NCBI RefSeq assembly: GCF_002101965.1
Contig: NZ_LQQA01000013.1
Location: 124,001-188,000, forward strand
DNA length: 64,000 nt
Direction: 5' to 3'
Source of the DNA: Mycolicibacterium wolinskyi
GTDB taxonomy: Bacteria > Actinomycetota > Actinomycetes > Mycobacteriales > Mycobacteriaceae
A model generated the notes under the pieces. The model was not told where the DNA came from. It searched no databases and saw nothing but the letters and a program-made list of their open reading frames with translations. Positions 54,407 through 62,233 of the stretch are shown piece by piece (position 1 is the stretch's first letter; each line of letters opens with the position of its first letter). Both the position numbers and the translations under genes were made by a program.

Positions 54407-54421
54407 CCCAATAGCCGGACA
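54407..54421 (+). promoter_or_regulatory. Island regulon motif, weak copy upstream of the gene at 54.5 kb
   Basis: CCCAATAGCCGGACA keeps the CC...CGG spacing and forms GTCC-N8-GGAC with its flank. It lies 92 bp before the ATG at 54513. Confidence 0.4.
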
Positions 54422-54512
54422 TCACCGGTCCTGGCAGCGGTGACTCGGCACACAATCGAACCCACCGGTGGCGTTCGTCGACGCCGCAACTGAGAAGTAA
54501 GGAGTGCCTGTA

Positions 54513-55589
54513 ATGCTCACCGAAGAGCGGCGTATGGAGCTGTCCGACATCCTCCGGCCCGCCTCGCCGCCGCAAGAGATCGACAACATCTACACCGACG
54601 ATCAGCGGGAGCGGCTGCTCGACGTGGTTCGCAAAGACGCTCCGTGGCGGCTGATCATCGCCCAGCATTTCGCCTCACCAGAAGAGCTGATGGCGACGAT
54701 GAGCGGCAAGTTCCCCGAAGGTTTCACGCCGACCCTGGATCTGTTCCTCACCCCGACCTTCCGGGGCTATCTGGCCAACTACGGTGCAGTGCTCTACCCG
54801 GAGCTGCATGACTGCTTCTACAACGCGAAGTTCTTGGAGATGGCCAAGAGTTACTGGAAGGCCGAATACGCCAAGCCCGAACTCATGCTGTTCAACATCA
54901 ATGGGCCGTGCGCGAATCGCGATCCGGGACATCTCGATTCGCCGAGTTTCCGTGGAGTTCGCCACGAGAACGCGCCGACGTGGCTGTGCAGCGTCATGGG
55001 CAAATCGGGACTGTTCGGTGACTATCTGATCAAGATGGCCCAGGTGATCACCTGGTTCTCGCTGGACGAGGGTAGCGGGTTCACCTACTGGCCCGACGGG
55101 CCACTCAAGGCGCCCAAGCGGGTGCTCCCACCGGTCTACAACCGTGGCGTGGTGGTGCAGAACGAGATGATGGTGCACCGCGGTGAAGCCAACGGTCCAC
55201 TGCAGCAGCAAGTTCCGGCCGGTCTGGCGTTCGACACAGTGTTCGCCGGCGATCCGTGCGACCGTGACTATTGGGTACTCAAGAACGGTGAAGAAGTCAT
55301 CGCCCGCCACCACACCGACGAGTTGCGCTTCCTGGTCCACTGGTCGGCAGAGGTCTTCGAGGACTACGACGAGCTGAAGAAGAACATGGACGGTTCCGAC
55401 GACCTGACGATCGACCGGGCCATCGACATGATGGTCGACGATCTCGCCAAGAAGGGCATCAAGCTCGACATTCCGGCTGAGCCGCTGCACGATCCGGCCT
55501 TCATCGGTGCGCTGAACGAGGCATACGACCTGGGCGGTCCGGTGATCTATCCGGAGGAAGCACCGCTCAGTGCTTTTCAGTTCGCCTGA
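54513..55589 (+). CDS. Unknown protein with a possible non-haem iron (2-oxoglutarate dioxygenase-like) site
   Basis: I do not recognise a named family for this 358-residue soluble protein. His140-Leu-Asp142 (DPGHLDSPSF) followed about 80 residues later by His222 (MMVHRGEANGP) has the order and rough spacing of the HxD...H facial triad of Fe(II)/2-oxoglutarate oxygenases such as the phytanoyl-CoA hydroxylase group. An aromatic-rich core (ITWFSLDEGSGFTYWPDGP) between them fits a double-stranded beta-helix. The C-terminal helical region (about 285-358) is acidic. AAGGAG eight bases before the ATG at 54513 fixes the start. It is followed by a terminator and lies beside the KshA operon, so a steroid-hydroxylating role is conceivable. 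Confidence 0.6.
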   Translation: MLTEERRMELSDILRPASPPQEIDNIYTDDQRERLLDVVRKDAPWRLIIAQHFASPEELMATMSGKFPEGFTPTLDLFLTPTFRGYLANYGAVLYPELHDCFYNAKFLEMAKSYWKAEYAKPELMLFNINGPCANRDPGHLDSPSFRGVRHENAPTWLCSVMGKSGLFGDYLIKMAQVITWFSLDEGSGFTYWPDGPLKAPKRVLPPVYNRGVVVQNEMMVHRGEANGPLQQQVPAGLAFDTVFAGDPCDRDYWVLKNGEEVIARHHTDELRFLVHWSAEVFEDYDELKKNMDGSDDLTIDRAIDMMVDDLAKKGIKLDIPAEPLHDPAFIGALNEAYDLGGPVIYPEEAPLSAFQFA

Positions 55590-55605
55590 GCACCCACAAA
55601 CTTTG

Positions 55606-55633
55606 GCCCCGCGTTCCGAGAGGAGCGCGGGGC
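55606..55633. terminator. Strong GC hairpin between the 54.5-kb gene and the KshA operon
   Basis: GCCCCGCGTTCC, loop GAGA, GGAGCGCGGGGC: a 12-bp stem with one T-G pair. It lies between two convergent genes (stops at 55589 and 55675) and probably acts in both directions, although the T-run is poor. Confidence 0.7.
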
Positions 55634-55674
55634 TTGAGTATCTGGGTTGTCAGTTGCGGTGTTCGCCGCTGCAG

Positions 55675-55950
55675 CTAAACCCCGTCGAGGACGAGCAAAG
55701 TGCCTGCCCTCACGGCCATTTCAATGGAGACTCGTAACCGCGAACACATCAGGAACACCCCGGATCGCAATTCGGTCGCCTGCTCACGCGTCTGTCGCCG
55801 CTCCACACATCGCCCGGTCGCCGCGGCGTCCCACTGCACGCTGGTCTGTTCCCAACTGCTTTTGCGGGCCAGCACGGTCGCACCACACTCCGCGCAGCTG
55901 ACCGGCATCATCGGCGCATCAGCGAGCCGGTCGTCAGGTCGGACACTCAT
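55675..55950 (-). CDS. Small CXXC protein coupled to the KshA-like gene
   Basis: The protein has 91 residues and starts at ATG 55948-55950, overlapping the KshA-like stop by 4 bp (ATGA). It has SCAECGATVLARKSSW near residue 18 and further cysteines in GRCVERR and LMCSRLRV, a possible zinc-binding arrangement. The C-terminal half is a short basic helix region. It is too small and lacks the spacing for a [2Fe-2S] ferredoxin. The tight coupling suggests that it assists or regulates the oxygenase, but no function is known to me. Confidence 0.65.
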   Translation of the reverse strand: MSVRPDDRLADAPMMPVSCAECGATVLARKSSWEQTSVQWDAAATGRCVERRQTREQATELRSGVFLMCSRLRVSIEMAVRAGTLLVLDGV

Positions 55951-57116
55951 TTGGTCAGCCCGACCAACTTCGGCAGGCGATTGGCCGCGATGTTCTCCTC
56001 GACCTCCTTCATCCACGCTTCACGTGGACGAGTGGTGTCGATCTCGAACTCGAAGCGGTCCACCATATCTGGTGTCACATCGGCCACGTCGACGTAGAAC
56101 TGCTCGTACCAGCGGCGCAATTGATAGACCGGCCCGTCCTCTTCACAGAGCAAGGGGTTGTCGATGCGTGCCTTGCGGCGCCAAATGACGACGTCTTGTT
56201 CGAAGCCCATCTTCACGAAGTCGCCCAATGCGACAGCCATCTGCATCGCTGCCTCGTCGGGCAGCGACTCGGACTTCTCGACGGTGATCCCGTACTGCAG
56301 GACAAAGGAATTCTGGTCGATCGGGTAGTGGCAGTTGAGCAGCACGGTGCGTTGATCGCCGTGCGGATAGTGGTAGGTGAGATCGTCGACCATGAATGAG
56401 GGGCCGTGGTAGGAGGCCACCGAAGTGGTGCCGAGGATCTTGGCGCCCTCACCCGATCCGAGGTCTGGCCGGGCCTCACTCTTGTAGTACTGGGTCGCCA
56501 CGTGGCCCTCGAAGACGTTCTTGAAGCCCGTGGGCAGGCCGCCGTGGATGTAGAAGAAGTGCGCCATATCAACGACGTTGTCGATGATCTCGCGGCAGTT
56601 GGTGTCGACCACCGTCGAGTACCAGTGCCAGTCCGTCCACCTATCGGTGCCCACGCCTTCGATGCGCGGAATCGTCACGTCGGCCGGTGGCGCCTTCTTC
56701 TCGGGGTCGTTCCACACAAACAGCATGCCGTCCTGTTCCATGGTGGGCCAGGTTGCGGTACGCGCGAGCTTGGGCACCCGGCGGCTGTACGGAATCTGCT
56801 TGCAGCGTCCGTCGCCTCCCCAGCGCCAGTCGTGGAACGGGCAAGCGATCTCATTGCCCTTGACTTCACCGTCGGAGAGATCTCCTCCCATGTGTCGGCA
56901 ATACGAATCCAGCACATTGATCTTCTCGTCTTCTCCACGGAAAACCACGAGCTTGCCGCCGAACGCATTGATCGCGTGCGGTTCTCCGTCTCCGAGGTCC
57001 TTGACCAGGCCCAGGCAGTGCCAGCCGCGCGCGAATCGCGTCGGCGCGGCCTGCGCCTCGATCTGGCGTACCTCGCCGGCGCCGCCGTCGGGCTGCAACG
57101 ATGTCATACCGGCCAT
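55947..57116 (-). CDS. kshA2: KshA-like Rieske oxygenase (3-ketosteroid 9-alpha-hydroxylase)
   Basis: KshA hydroxylates 3-ketosteroids at C9, which with KstD opens ring B. This 389-residue protein has the Rieske site Cys73-x-His75...Cys92-x2-His95 (YCRHMGG and CPFHDWRWGGDGRCK) and the mononuclear iron ligands His186, His191 (DMAHFFYIHGG) and Asp308 (EQDVVIW), with the KshA hallmark VYQLRRWYEQFYVDVAD. The match to KshA is close along its whole length. The electron donor is probably the KshB-like gene at 25896. It is divergent from the KstD-like gene with an island motif between. Start ATG 57114-57116; the ATG three codons later has better ribosome-site spacing. Confidence 0.94.
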   Translation of the reverse strand: MAGMTSLQPDGGAGEVRQIEAQAAPTRFARGWHCLGLVKDLGDGEPHAINAFGGKLVVFRGEDEKINVLDSYCRHMGGDLSDGEVKGNEIACPFHDWRWGGDGRCKQIPYSRRVPKLARTATWPTMEQDGMLFVWNDPEKKAPPADVTIPRIEGVGTDRWTDWHWYSTVVDTNCREIIDNVVDMAHFFYIHGGLPTGFKNVFEGHVATQYYKSEARPDLGSGEGAKILGTTSVASYHGPSFMVDDLTYHYPHGDQRTVLLNCHYPIDQNSFVLQYGITVEKSESLPDEAAMQMAVALGDFVKMGFEQDVVIWRRKARIDNPLLCEEDGPVYQLRRWYEQFYVDVADVTPDMVDRFEFEIDTTRPREAWMKEVEENIAANRLPKLVGLTK

Positions 57117-57184
57117 CCTCGTCTCGAGTACCTACAGTGGAAGATCCGTTGTAACACCGGCGGACTGGCATATCGGGGTGATGT

Positions 57185-57199
57185 TCCACTGACCGGGCC
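57185..57199 (+). promoter_or_regulatory. Island regulon motif, KshA/KstD divergent promoter
   Basis: TCCACTGACCGGGCC, part of a 16-base string identical to that at 51931-51946. It lies 69 bp before the KshA start and 42 bp before the KstD start. Confidence 0.7.
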
Positions 57200-57240
57200 A
57201 AGCCGATACACGATCGACGAAGCAACCCGAGAATCAGCCG

Positions 57241-58920
57241 GTGACTGATCTCCAAGAAATCACTGTCGATCTGTTGGTTGTGGGCTCCGGAACCGGTATG
57301 GCAGCCGCGCTCACCGCCCATGAGCTCGGGGTGTCGACGCTGATCGTGGAGAAGGCACCGTATGTCGGCGGGTCCACCGCACGCTCCGGCGGGGCGTTCT
57401 GGATGCCGGCCAACCCGATCTTGACCGAATCTGGCTCCGAGGACACCGTGGAGGCCGGGCGTACCTATCTGGATGCTGTCGTCGGCGATGCCGCTCCGAT
57501 CGACCGGGCCCGCGCCTTCCTCGATCACGGCGCGGCAACAGTGCAAATGCTGCGCCGTACCACGCCGATGAAATTTCAGTGGGCCAAGGGCTATTCGGAC
57601 TATCACCCGGAGCGTCCCGGCGGCAGCGCGGTCGGGCGCACATGCGAATGCCGGCCGTTCGACACCGCAGTGCTTGGCACCGAGCTGGCCCGGCTGCGGC
57701 CCGGGGTGATGAAGTCGTCATTCCCCATGCCGGTCACCGGCGCCGATTACCGCTGGCTGAATCTCATGGCGAGAGTTCCGCGAAAAGCCATACCGCGCAT
57801 CCTGCTTCGCGCCTTCCAAGGTATCGGCGGACTGGCCTTGCGGCGGCGCTACGCGGCCGGTGGTCAAGCACTGGCCGCCGGCTTGTTCGCCGGGGTGCTC
57901 CGTGCCGGGATCCCGGTGTGGACCAATTCCTCACTGGTCAAGCTGGTGACTGACGGTGAACGAGTCAACGGCGCCGTGGTGAACCACAACGGCGTCGAGG
58001 TCATCGTCACCGCACGCCGCGGCGTGGTCCTGGCGACGGGCGGGTTCGACCATCTGATGGATTGGCGCCGGAAGTTTCAGTCGGAATCACTAGGCGATCA
58101 GCTGAGCTTGGGCGCCGAGACCAACACCGGCGACGGCATTCGCATCGCCCAAGAACTGGGTGCCGACACCGGACTGATGGACCAGGCCTGGTGGTTCCCC
58201 GCCTTCGCACCGCTACCGGGCGGCGAGCCGACGGTCATGCTCGCCGAACGATCCCTGCCAGGATGTCTGCTGGTGGACCAGACCGGCAACCGGTTCATCA
58301 ACGAAGCCACCGACTATATGTCGTTCGGACAGCAGGTTCTGGAGCGCGAGCGCTCAGGTGACCCGGTCGACACCATGTGGATGGTGTTCGACCAGCAGTA
58401 CCGCAACAGCTATCTTCTTGCAGCGGAGCTGTTTCCGCGGATGCCGATTCCGCAGACCTGGTACGACGCGGGCATCGCGCATCGCAACGATGACCTGGCC
58501 GACCTGGCCCGGTCCATGGGCGTCGACGCGTCGGCGCTGATCTTCACCATGCGACGTTTCAACATGCTCGCCCGGAGCGGTGTGGACACCGACTTCGGCC
58601 GAGGGGAGAGCGCCTATGACCGCTACTACGGTGATCCGACCGTGACACCCAATCCGAATCTGCGCCCGCTTGACGATGGCCCGTTCTACGCGGTCAAGGT
58701 CGTGCTGAGTGATCTGGGTACCTGCGGCGGTGTCCGTGCCGACGCGCACGCCCGGGTGCTGCGTGAAGACGGCTCGGTCATCGATGGCCTATACGCGATC
58801 GGCAACACCGCTGCCAATGCGTTCGGCGCGAGCTACCCGGGTGCCGGCGCCACCATCGGGCAGGGCTTGGTTTTCGGCTACATTGCCGCGCGGCACGCGG
58901 CCGGGCTGGAGAATGACTGA
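57241..58920 (+). CDS. kstD: 3-ketosteroid delta-1-dehydrogenase (KstD-like)
   Basis: KstD introduces the 1,2 double bond into ring A of 3-ketosteroids, using FAD. The protein has 559 residues: FAD loop VVGSGTGMAAALTA near residue 13, EKAPYVGGSTARSGGAFWMP, an insertion-rich substrate domain, and the active-site C-terminal signature GASYPGAGATIGQG with the Tyr and Gly that in KstD1 polarise the C3 ketone. This signature separates it from the other flavoproteins in the window. It is divergent from the KshA-like gene, a natural pairing. Start: GTG at 57241 with only a weak ribosome site. Its stop is 23 bp from the convergent PadR gene end. Confidence 0.9.
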   Translation: MTDLQEITVDLLVVGSGTGMAAALTAHELGVSTLIVEKAPYVGGSTARSGGAFWMPANPILTESGSEDTVEAGRTYLDAVVGDAAPIDRARAFLDHGAATVQMLRRTTPMKFQWAKGYSDYHPERPGGSAVGRTCECRPFDTAVLGTELARLRPGVMKSSFPMPVTGADYRWLNLMARVPRKAIPRILLRAFQGIGGLALRRRYAAGGQALAAGLFAGVLRAGIPVWTNSSLVKLVTDGERVNGAVVNHNGVEVIVTARRGVVLATGGFDHLMDWRRKFQSESLGDQLSLGAETNTGDGIRIAQELGADTGLMDQAWWFPAFAPLPGGEPTVMLAERSLPGCLLVDQTGNRFINEATDYMSFGQQVLERERSGDPVDTMWMVFDQQYRNSYLLAAELFPRMPIPQTWYDAGIAHRNDDLADLARSMGVDASALIFTMRRFNMLARSGVDTDFGRGESAYDRYYGDPTVTPNPNLRPLDDGPFYAVKVVLSDLGTCGGVRADAHARVLREDGSVIDGLYAIGNTAANAFGASYPGAGATIGQGLVFGYIAARHAAGLEND

Positions 58921-58942
58921 GCGACAGCGTTGACGCGCAGTC

Positions 58943-59599
58943 TCAGCCCTCTTCTTCCTCGGCGGTGATCCGCTGCTCGACCTCGTACCAGAACTCACGG
59001 ACCGGCCACTGCATCCCCGCCTTGGCGAACGCTTCTTCGGCGGCGTCGAGGTCTTTGATCAATTGTTGTGCCAGCTCGCGCTCCGCTGCGTAATAGCGCT
59101 GCGACCACTGCAACGCCAAACGGGCATACGACCATGCCGGGTGCGCAGCGGCTCCACGTTCATCGGTCGCGGCTTCGCGCTGCATCCGGTCGGCGTACTC
59201 GACGTGCTCGGCAAGCAGTTCCTTGAGCCGACCCGGGTTGGTCAGATGACCGAAGATCAGCCGCAACAGCGTGTTGTGCTTGAGCGTCGGTGGCTCGACG
59301 GGTTCTTCGTTGGTCCATCGGGTTACCGCTGTCATGCCGGCATCGGTGATCTTGTACATCCGCCGGCTGCGGGCGCCGCCTTCCAACCGTGACGTGACCA
59401 GGCCCAGCTGTTCGAGCCGCTTGAGTTCGGAGTAGATCTGACTGTAGGCCGGGTTCGGGTAGAAGAAGCGGAGCACCCAGTTCATCCACTTCTTGATGTC
59501 GTACCCGGAAAGCTCGTCGCCGCCCGACAGCATCCCGAGCAACGCCCACGCGGTGGGCGACAAACTCGGCCGCTCGGCGTCATGGGCGGCATCCGTCAC
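58943..59599 (-). CDS. PadR-family transcriptional regulator
   Basis: The 218-residue regulator has the N-terminal winged helix ALLGMLSGGDELSGYDIKKWMNWVLRFFYPNPAYSQIYSELKRLEQLGLVTSR and RRMYKITDAGMTAV, and a C-terminal helical Vir/AphA-type dimerisation domain (residues about 110-200). The order PadR - kstD - kshA is the same as around the PadR-like regulator of the M. smegmatis C-19+ steroid cluster, whose loss gives constitutive expression. It is therefore the strongest candidate repressor for this island. It diverges from the HsaB-like gene with an island motif between. Start: GTG at 59597-59599. Confidence 0.92.
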   Translation of the reverse strand: MTDAAHDAERPSLSPTAWALLGMLSGGDELSGYDIKKWMNWVLRFFYPNPAYSQIYSELKRLEQLGLVTSRLEGGARSRRMYKITDAGMTAVTRWTNEEPVEPPTLKHNTLLRLIFGHLTNPGRLKELLAEHVEYADRMQREAATDERGAAAHPAWSYARLALQWSQRYYAAERELAQQLIKDLDAAEEAFAKAGMQWPVREFWYEVEQRITAEEEEG

Positions 59600-59643
59600 T
59601 GTCCAAGGCTAGCAATCACGCGAGCGGCGCGACCGACGCCACT

Positions 59644-59658
59644 ACCGCTGACCGGGAC
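59644..59658 (+). promoter_or_regulatory. Island regulon motif, PadR/HsaB divergent promoter
   Basis: ACCGCTGACCGGGAC matches the consensus at 14 of 15 positions. It lies 44 bp upstream of the PadR start and 61 bp upstream of the HsaB-like start, so autoregulation by PadR is possible. Confidence 0.7.
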
Positions 59659-59719
59659 AGCGCGTTGCGGCATTCCCCAGATAAGCAGGACATTTATGAC
59701 CTGCACACCGAGGAGGAGT

Positions 59720-60247
59720 ATGTCCGACGACACGATCGCAGCCGGAGGCGGAGCACTGCTCACACCACTTGCGCCGGCAATGCGCCGGGTGCTCGGACAT
59801 TTCTGCACCGGCATCGCGGTGATCACCGCTCACGACGGTTCTCGCCCGATCGGGTTCACCTGCCAGTCGGTGACATCGGTTTCGCTCGACCCGCCGTACG
59901 TGTCGTTCTGCCCGTCCAACACCTCGACGAGCTGGCCGTTGATTCGCGCGGTCGGGTCGGTGTGTGTGAACATCCTCGCCGACACCCAGCGCGATATGTG
60001 TGCCCAGTTCGCCACGAGCGGCGCGGACAAGTTCGAAGGCGTGGACTGGCGAGCGGGCGCCAACGGTGCGCCGGCCCTCGCCGGCACCCTTGCCTCTATT
60101 GAGGCCAACGTCGAGTTCGAACATGCTGCTGGCGACCACACCATCGTCGTCGCCAAGGTCACCGGGTTACGGGCACACGAGGACCGCGCCCCGCTGCTGT
60201 TCTTCCGAGGCGGCTACGGAGCGTTCGACGGTAGCGGCCATGCCTGA
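59720..60247 (+). CDS. hsaB2: HsaB-like flavin reductase
   Basis: HsaB supplies reduced FMN to the HsaA hydroxylase. The 175-residue protein has the flavin-reductase fold: MRRVLGHFCTGIAVITAHDG, PIGFTCQSVTSVSLDPPYVSFCPS, VCVNILADTQRDMCAQFA, DKFEGVDW and LLFFRGGYGAF at the end. The FTCQSV...LDPP...FCPS string is close to HsaB. Its likely partner is the HsaA-like gene 32 kb away in the same motif-marked island. The ATG at 59720 follows AGGAGGAG closely. It overlaps the thioesterase gene by 8 bp. Confidence 0.88.
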   Translation: MSDDTIAAGGGALLTPLAPAMRRVLGHFCTGIAVITAHDGSRPIGFTCQSVTSVSLDPPYVSFCPSNTSTSWPLIRAVGSVCVNILADTQRDMCAQFATSGADKFEGVDWRAGANGAPALAGTLASIEANVEFEHAAGDHTIVVAKVTGLRAHEDRAPLLFFRGGYGAFDGSGHA

Positions 60248-60884
60248 GCCGATCAGCATTCATGACGCCAAACACCAACGGTCCCTTTATGAACCACTGA
60301 CGCAATCCGTGCGACACCTGATCGATGTCGCGATTCGCAGCGAAGCTGACGGTGAGGCAGTGAGGCAGGCTCACCGCCTCATCGACGAAGCCGTCGAACT
60401 GCTCAGCACCCGGCTACATCAGGGTTCATACGGGCTTCGCCACGTCGTGGACGGCACACCCCTGGTGTGGGGCAACGTCGCGATGGGACTGCGCAATGCC
60501 ATTGCGCCGCCGCTCGAGGTGCACAAGCGGCCCGACGGCCGGGTCTGCGCCGACCTGTTCCTCGGCGCGCCGTATGAGGGCCCGGCCGGGCATGTGCACG
60601 GCGGCATGTGCGCATTGGTCCTCGATCACGTGCTCAGCGCAACCGCACACCGCGACCAATCCCCCGCTGTCACTGGCACTCTCATCATCCGCTACGTCCG
60701 GCCGACCACACTCGGCCAGCTGCGGGCCGAGGCGTGGACCGACCGCGACGAAGGCTCGAAGACCTTTGCCGTTGGCCAGATCACCGATTCGGACGGCAAC
60801 GTCACGGTGCGGGCCGAGGGCGTCTTCATTCGGCCGAATACCTCCGGCGACCGTGGCTCACACGGGGTCGAACGCCGAGATTAG
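60240..60884 (+). CDS. PaaI-family hotdog thioesterase
   Basis: The 214-residue protein has an N-terminal helical part (residues 1-60) and a hotdog domain with the active-site motif GPAGHVHGGMCALVLDHVL and the core strands TGTLIIRYVRPTTLGQLRAEAWTDR. Thioesterases of this type release CoA from aryl- or acyl-CoA, which could recycle CoA when an intermediate stalls. It is translated from ATG 60240 inside the end of the HsaB-like gene (8-bp overlap) and ends the island. Its 3' end overlaps the convergent Mce-associated gene by 27 bp. Confidence 0.84.
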   Translation: MPEPISIHDAKHQRSLYEPLTQSVRHLIDVAIRSEADGEAVRQAHRLIDEAVELLSTRLHQGSYGLRHVVDGTPLVWGNVAMGLRNAIAPPLEVHKRPDGRVCADLFLGAPYEGPAGHVHGGMCALVLDHVLSATAHRDQSPAVTGTLIIRYVRPTTLGQLRAEAWTDRDEGSKTFAVGQITDSDGNVTVRAEGVFIRPNTSGDRGSHGVERRD

Positions 60885-61451
60885 CCAGCTGCCGTCGACC
60901 TTCGTCAAACTGACGACCACGCTGCTTGCCGTGAGCGCCGGATCCGGCCGATCCCGGCTGACGGTCTCCTGGTTGAGGAACACGAGCACTTTCGCCGAGT
61001 CTGGATGCATCTCCATCATGGCGACCCGGACGATCTGAGCGGTGGCCTTGATGCCCTTGTCCCGCACCGCGGGCGCCACGACATCCGACGTGAATTTCCC
61101 GTAATACGTGAGAAAGTCACCAGTCATCGATTCTCTGGCCGTCGCCAGGTCTTGGTCGAGAGTTTCCGGCGCATAAGACAACAGCGCCACCGTTCCGGTT
61201 GACGCGGCGTCAATCACCTGCTGGACGTGCGCAACTCCGACCTGCCGGTCCACCCGATACTGGGTGAGGTACAGCACAGTCGCCAAAGACGCTGATGCGA
61301 CGAGCAATGCGACCACGACGACAACGCGCCACCTAGCTGCGGTCGCCCGCAGAACCGGCCTTATCCGGTTGGTCTTCGGCTCATCGGCACGCGGCTCGAA
61401 TTCACCGGCGTCTTCACCGGTTTCGACTGCGATCGCTCCGTCGACCGTCAT
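60858..61451 (-). CDS. Mce-associated membrane protein
   Basis: The 197-residue protein has an acidic cytoplasmic N-terminus (about 35 residues), one transmembrane helix at about 42-65 (VVVVVALLVASASLATVLYL) and a periplasmic NTF2-like domain ending VDGSWLISAFDPV, the standard layout of Mas proteins. These stabilise or assist Mce lipid importers. It overlaps the preceding Mas gene by 4 bp (ATGA), so the two form a pair. Their partner is presumably the mce operon whose last gene enters the window at the right edge. Confidence 0.86.
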   Translation of the reverse strand: MTVDGAIAVETGEDAGEFEPRADEPKTNRIRPVLRATAARWRVVVVVALLVASASLATVLYLTQYRVDRQVGVAHVQQVIDAASTGTVALLSYAPETLDQDLATARESMTGDFLTYYGKFTSDVVAPAVRDKGIKATAQIVRVAMMEMHPDSAKVLVFLNQETVSRDRPDPALTASSVVVSLTKVDGSWLISAFDPV

Positions 61452-62155
61452 GGCACAAACTCCATCTTGGACATCTTGATCTGGTCTCCGTCACGCTGGA
61501 GGTCGACACTTAGACGCCAGGTACGGGGAGCGTCCTTGGCTCCTGCCGCGTTGGTCACCGTGGATGAGGCCGTCACCAACACAACTGCCGAACTGTCGGT
61601 CATCGACTCCACTGCCGCAGCGTTCGCCGTGGCGTTCGTGGTCACCTTCGCGTCCTGAGCTACCTTGATGAAATCCTCTGCAGCATGCTGGAAGTCATCC
61701 TTGAACGGCCCCGTGGAACTGTCGATGATGCGCTGGACGTCGTCGTTGGCGTTGTTGAAGTCGATGGACATCAAGTTGACGACGATCTGGCGCGCTGCGG
61801 CGGTGAACTCGGCGCGGTTGCGCTCCTCCCGAAGCCTCTTCTGATGCTCCCACGTCATGTATCCGCTAGCACCGAGCAATGCTGCGGTGCACAGGAGTGC
61901 CAGGCAGGCGGCAACCGTCGTCCACCTCGGTCTGCGGAAGCGCAGACGTGCGCGAGCGCTGCTATGCACATCTGCCGGCTCCTCTGCGTCGTCCGTCGGG
62001 GTCTCTCCGCTGGACTCCGCCTCCTGCCGCAACGCGCGGGCGCGGGCGCGGGCCGCCTCCGCCACTGACTCTGCCTCGGCAGCTTCGGCTTCGGCTTGTT
62101 CGGCGAGCAGGTCGGCATCTGTCCCCGCCTCTTCTGTCCTGCTTCGTAACAGCAT
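61448..62155 (-). CDS. Mce-associated membrane protein
   Basis: The 235-residue protein has a long Ala/Glu-rich coiled-coil-like N-terminal segment (LLAEQAEAEAAEAESVAEAARARARALRQ, residues about 16-45), a basic stretch, one transmembrane helix at about 82-102 (VAACLALLCTAALLGASGYM) and a periplasmic domain with MSIDFNNANDDVQRIIDSSTGPFKDDF, a motif typical of Mas proteins. It is coupled to the following Mas gene. The Ala/Glu coil suggests contact with cytoplasmic partners. Confidence 0.86.
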   Translation of the reverse strand: MLLRSRTEEAGTDADLLAEQAEAEAAEAESVAEAARARARALRQEAESSGETPTDDAEEPADVHSSARARLRFRRPRWTTVAACLALLCTAALLGASGYMTWEHQKRLREERNRAEFTAAARQIVVNLMSIDFNNANDDVQRIIDSSTGPFKDDFQHAAEDFIKVAQDAKVTTNATANAAAVESMTDSSAVVLVTASSTVTNAAGAKDAPRTWRLSVDLQRDGDQIKMSKMEFVP

Positions 62156-62233
62156 TCCGGCACGGTAAACCGGAGGGTGCGGATGTTAGCGTCCTCTTCC
62201 CACCCAGTGGGCGGCGTCACACTGGCACGGTGC

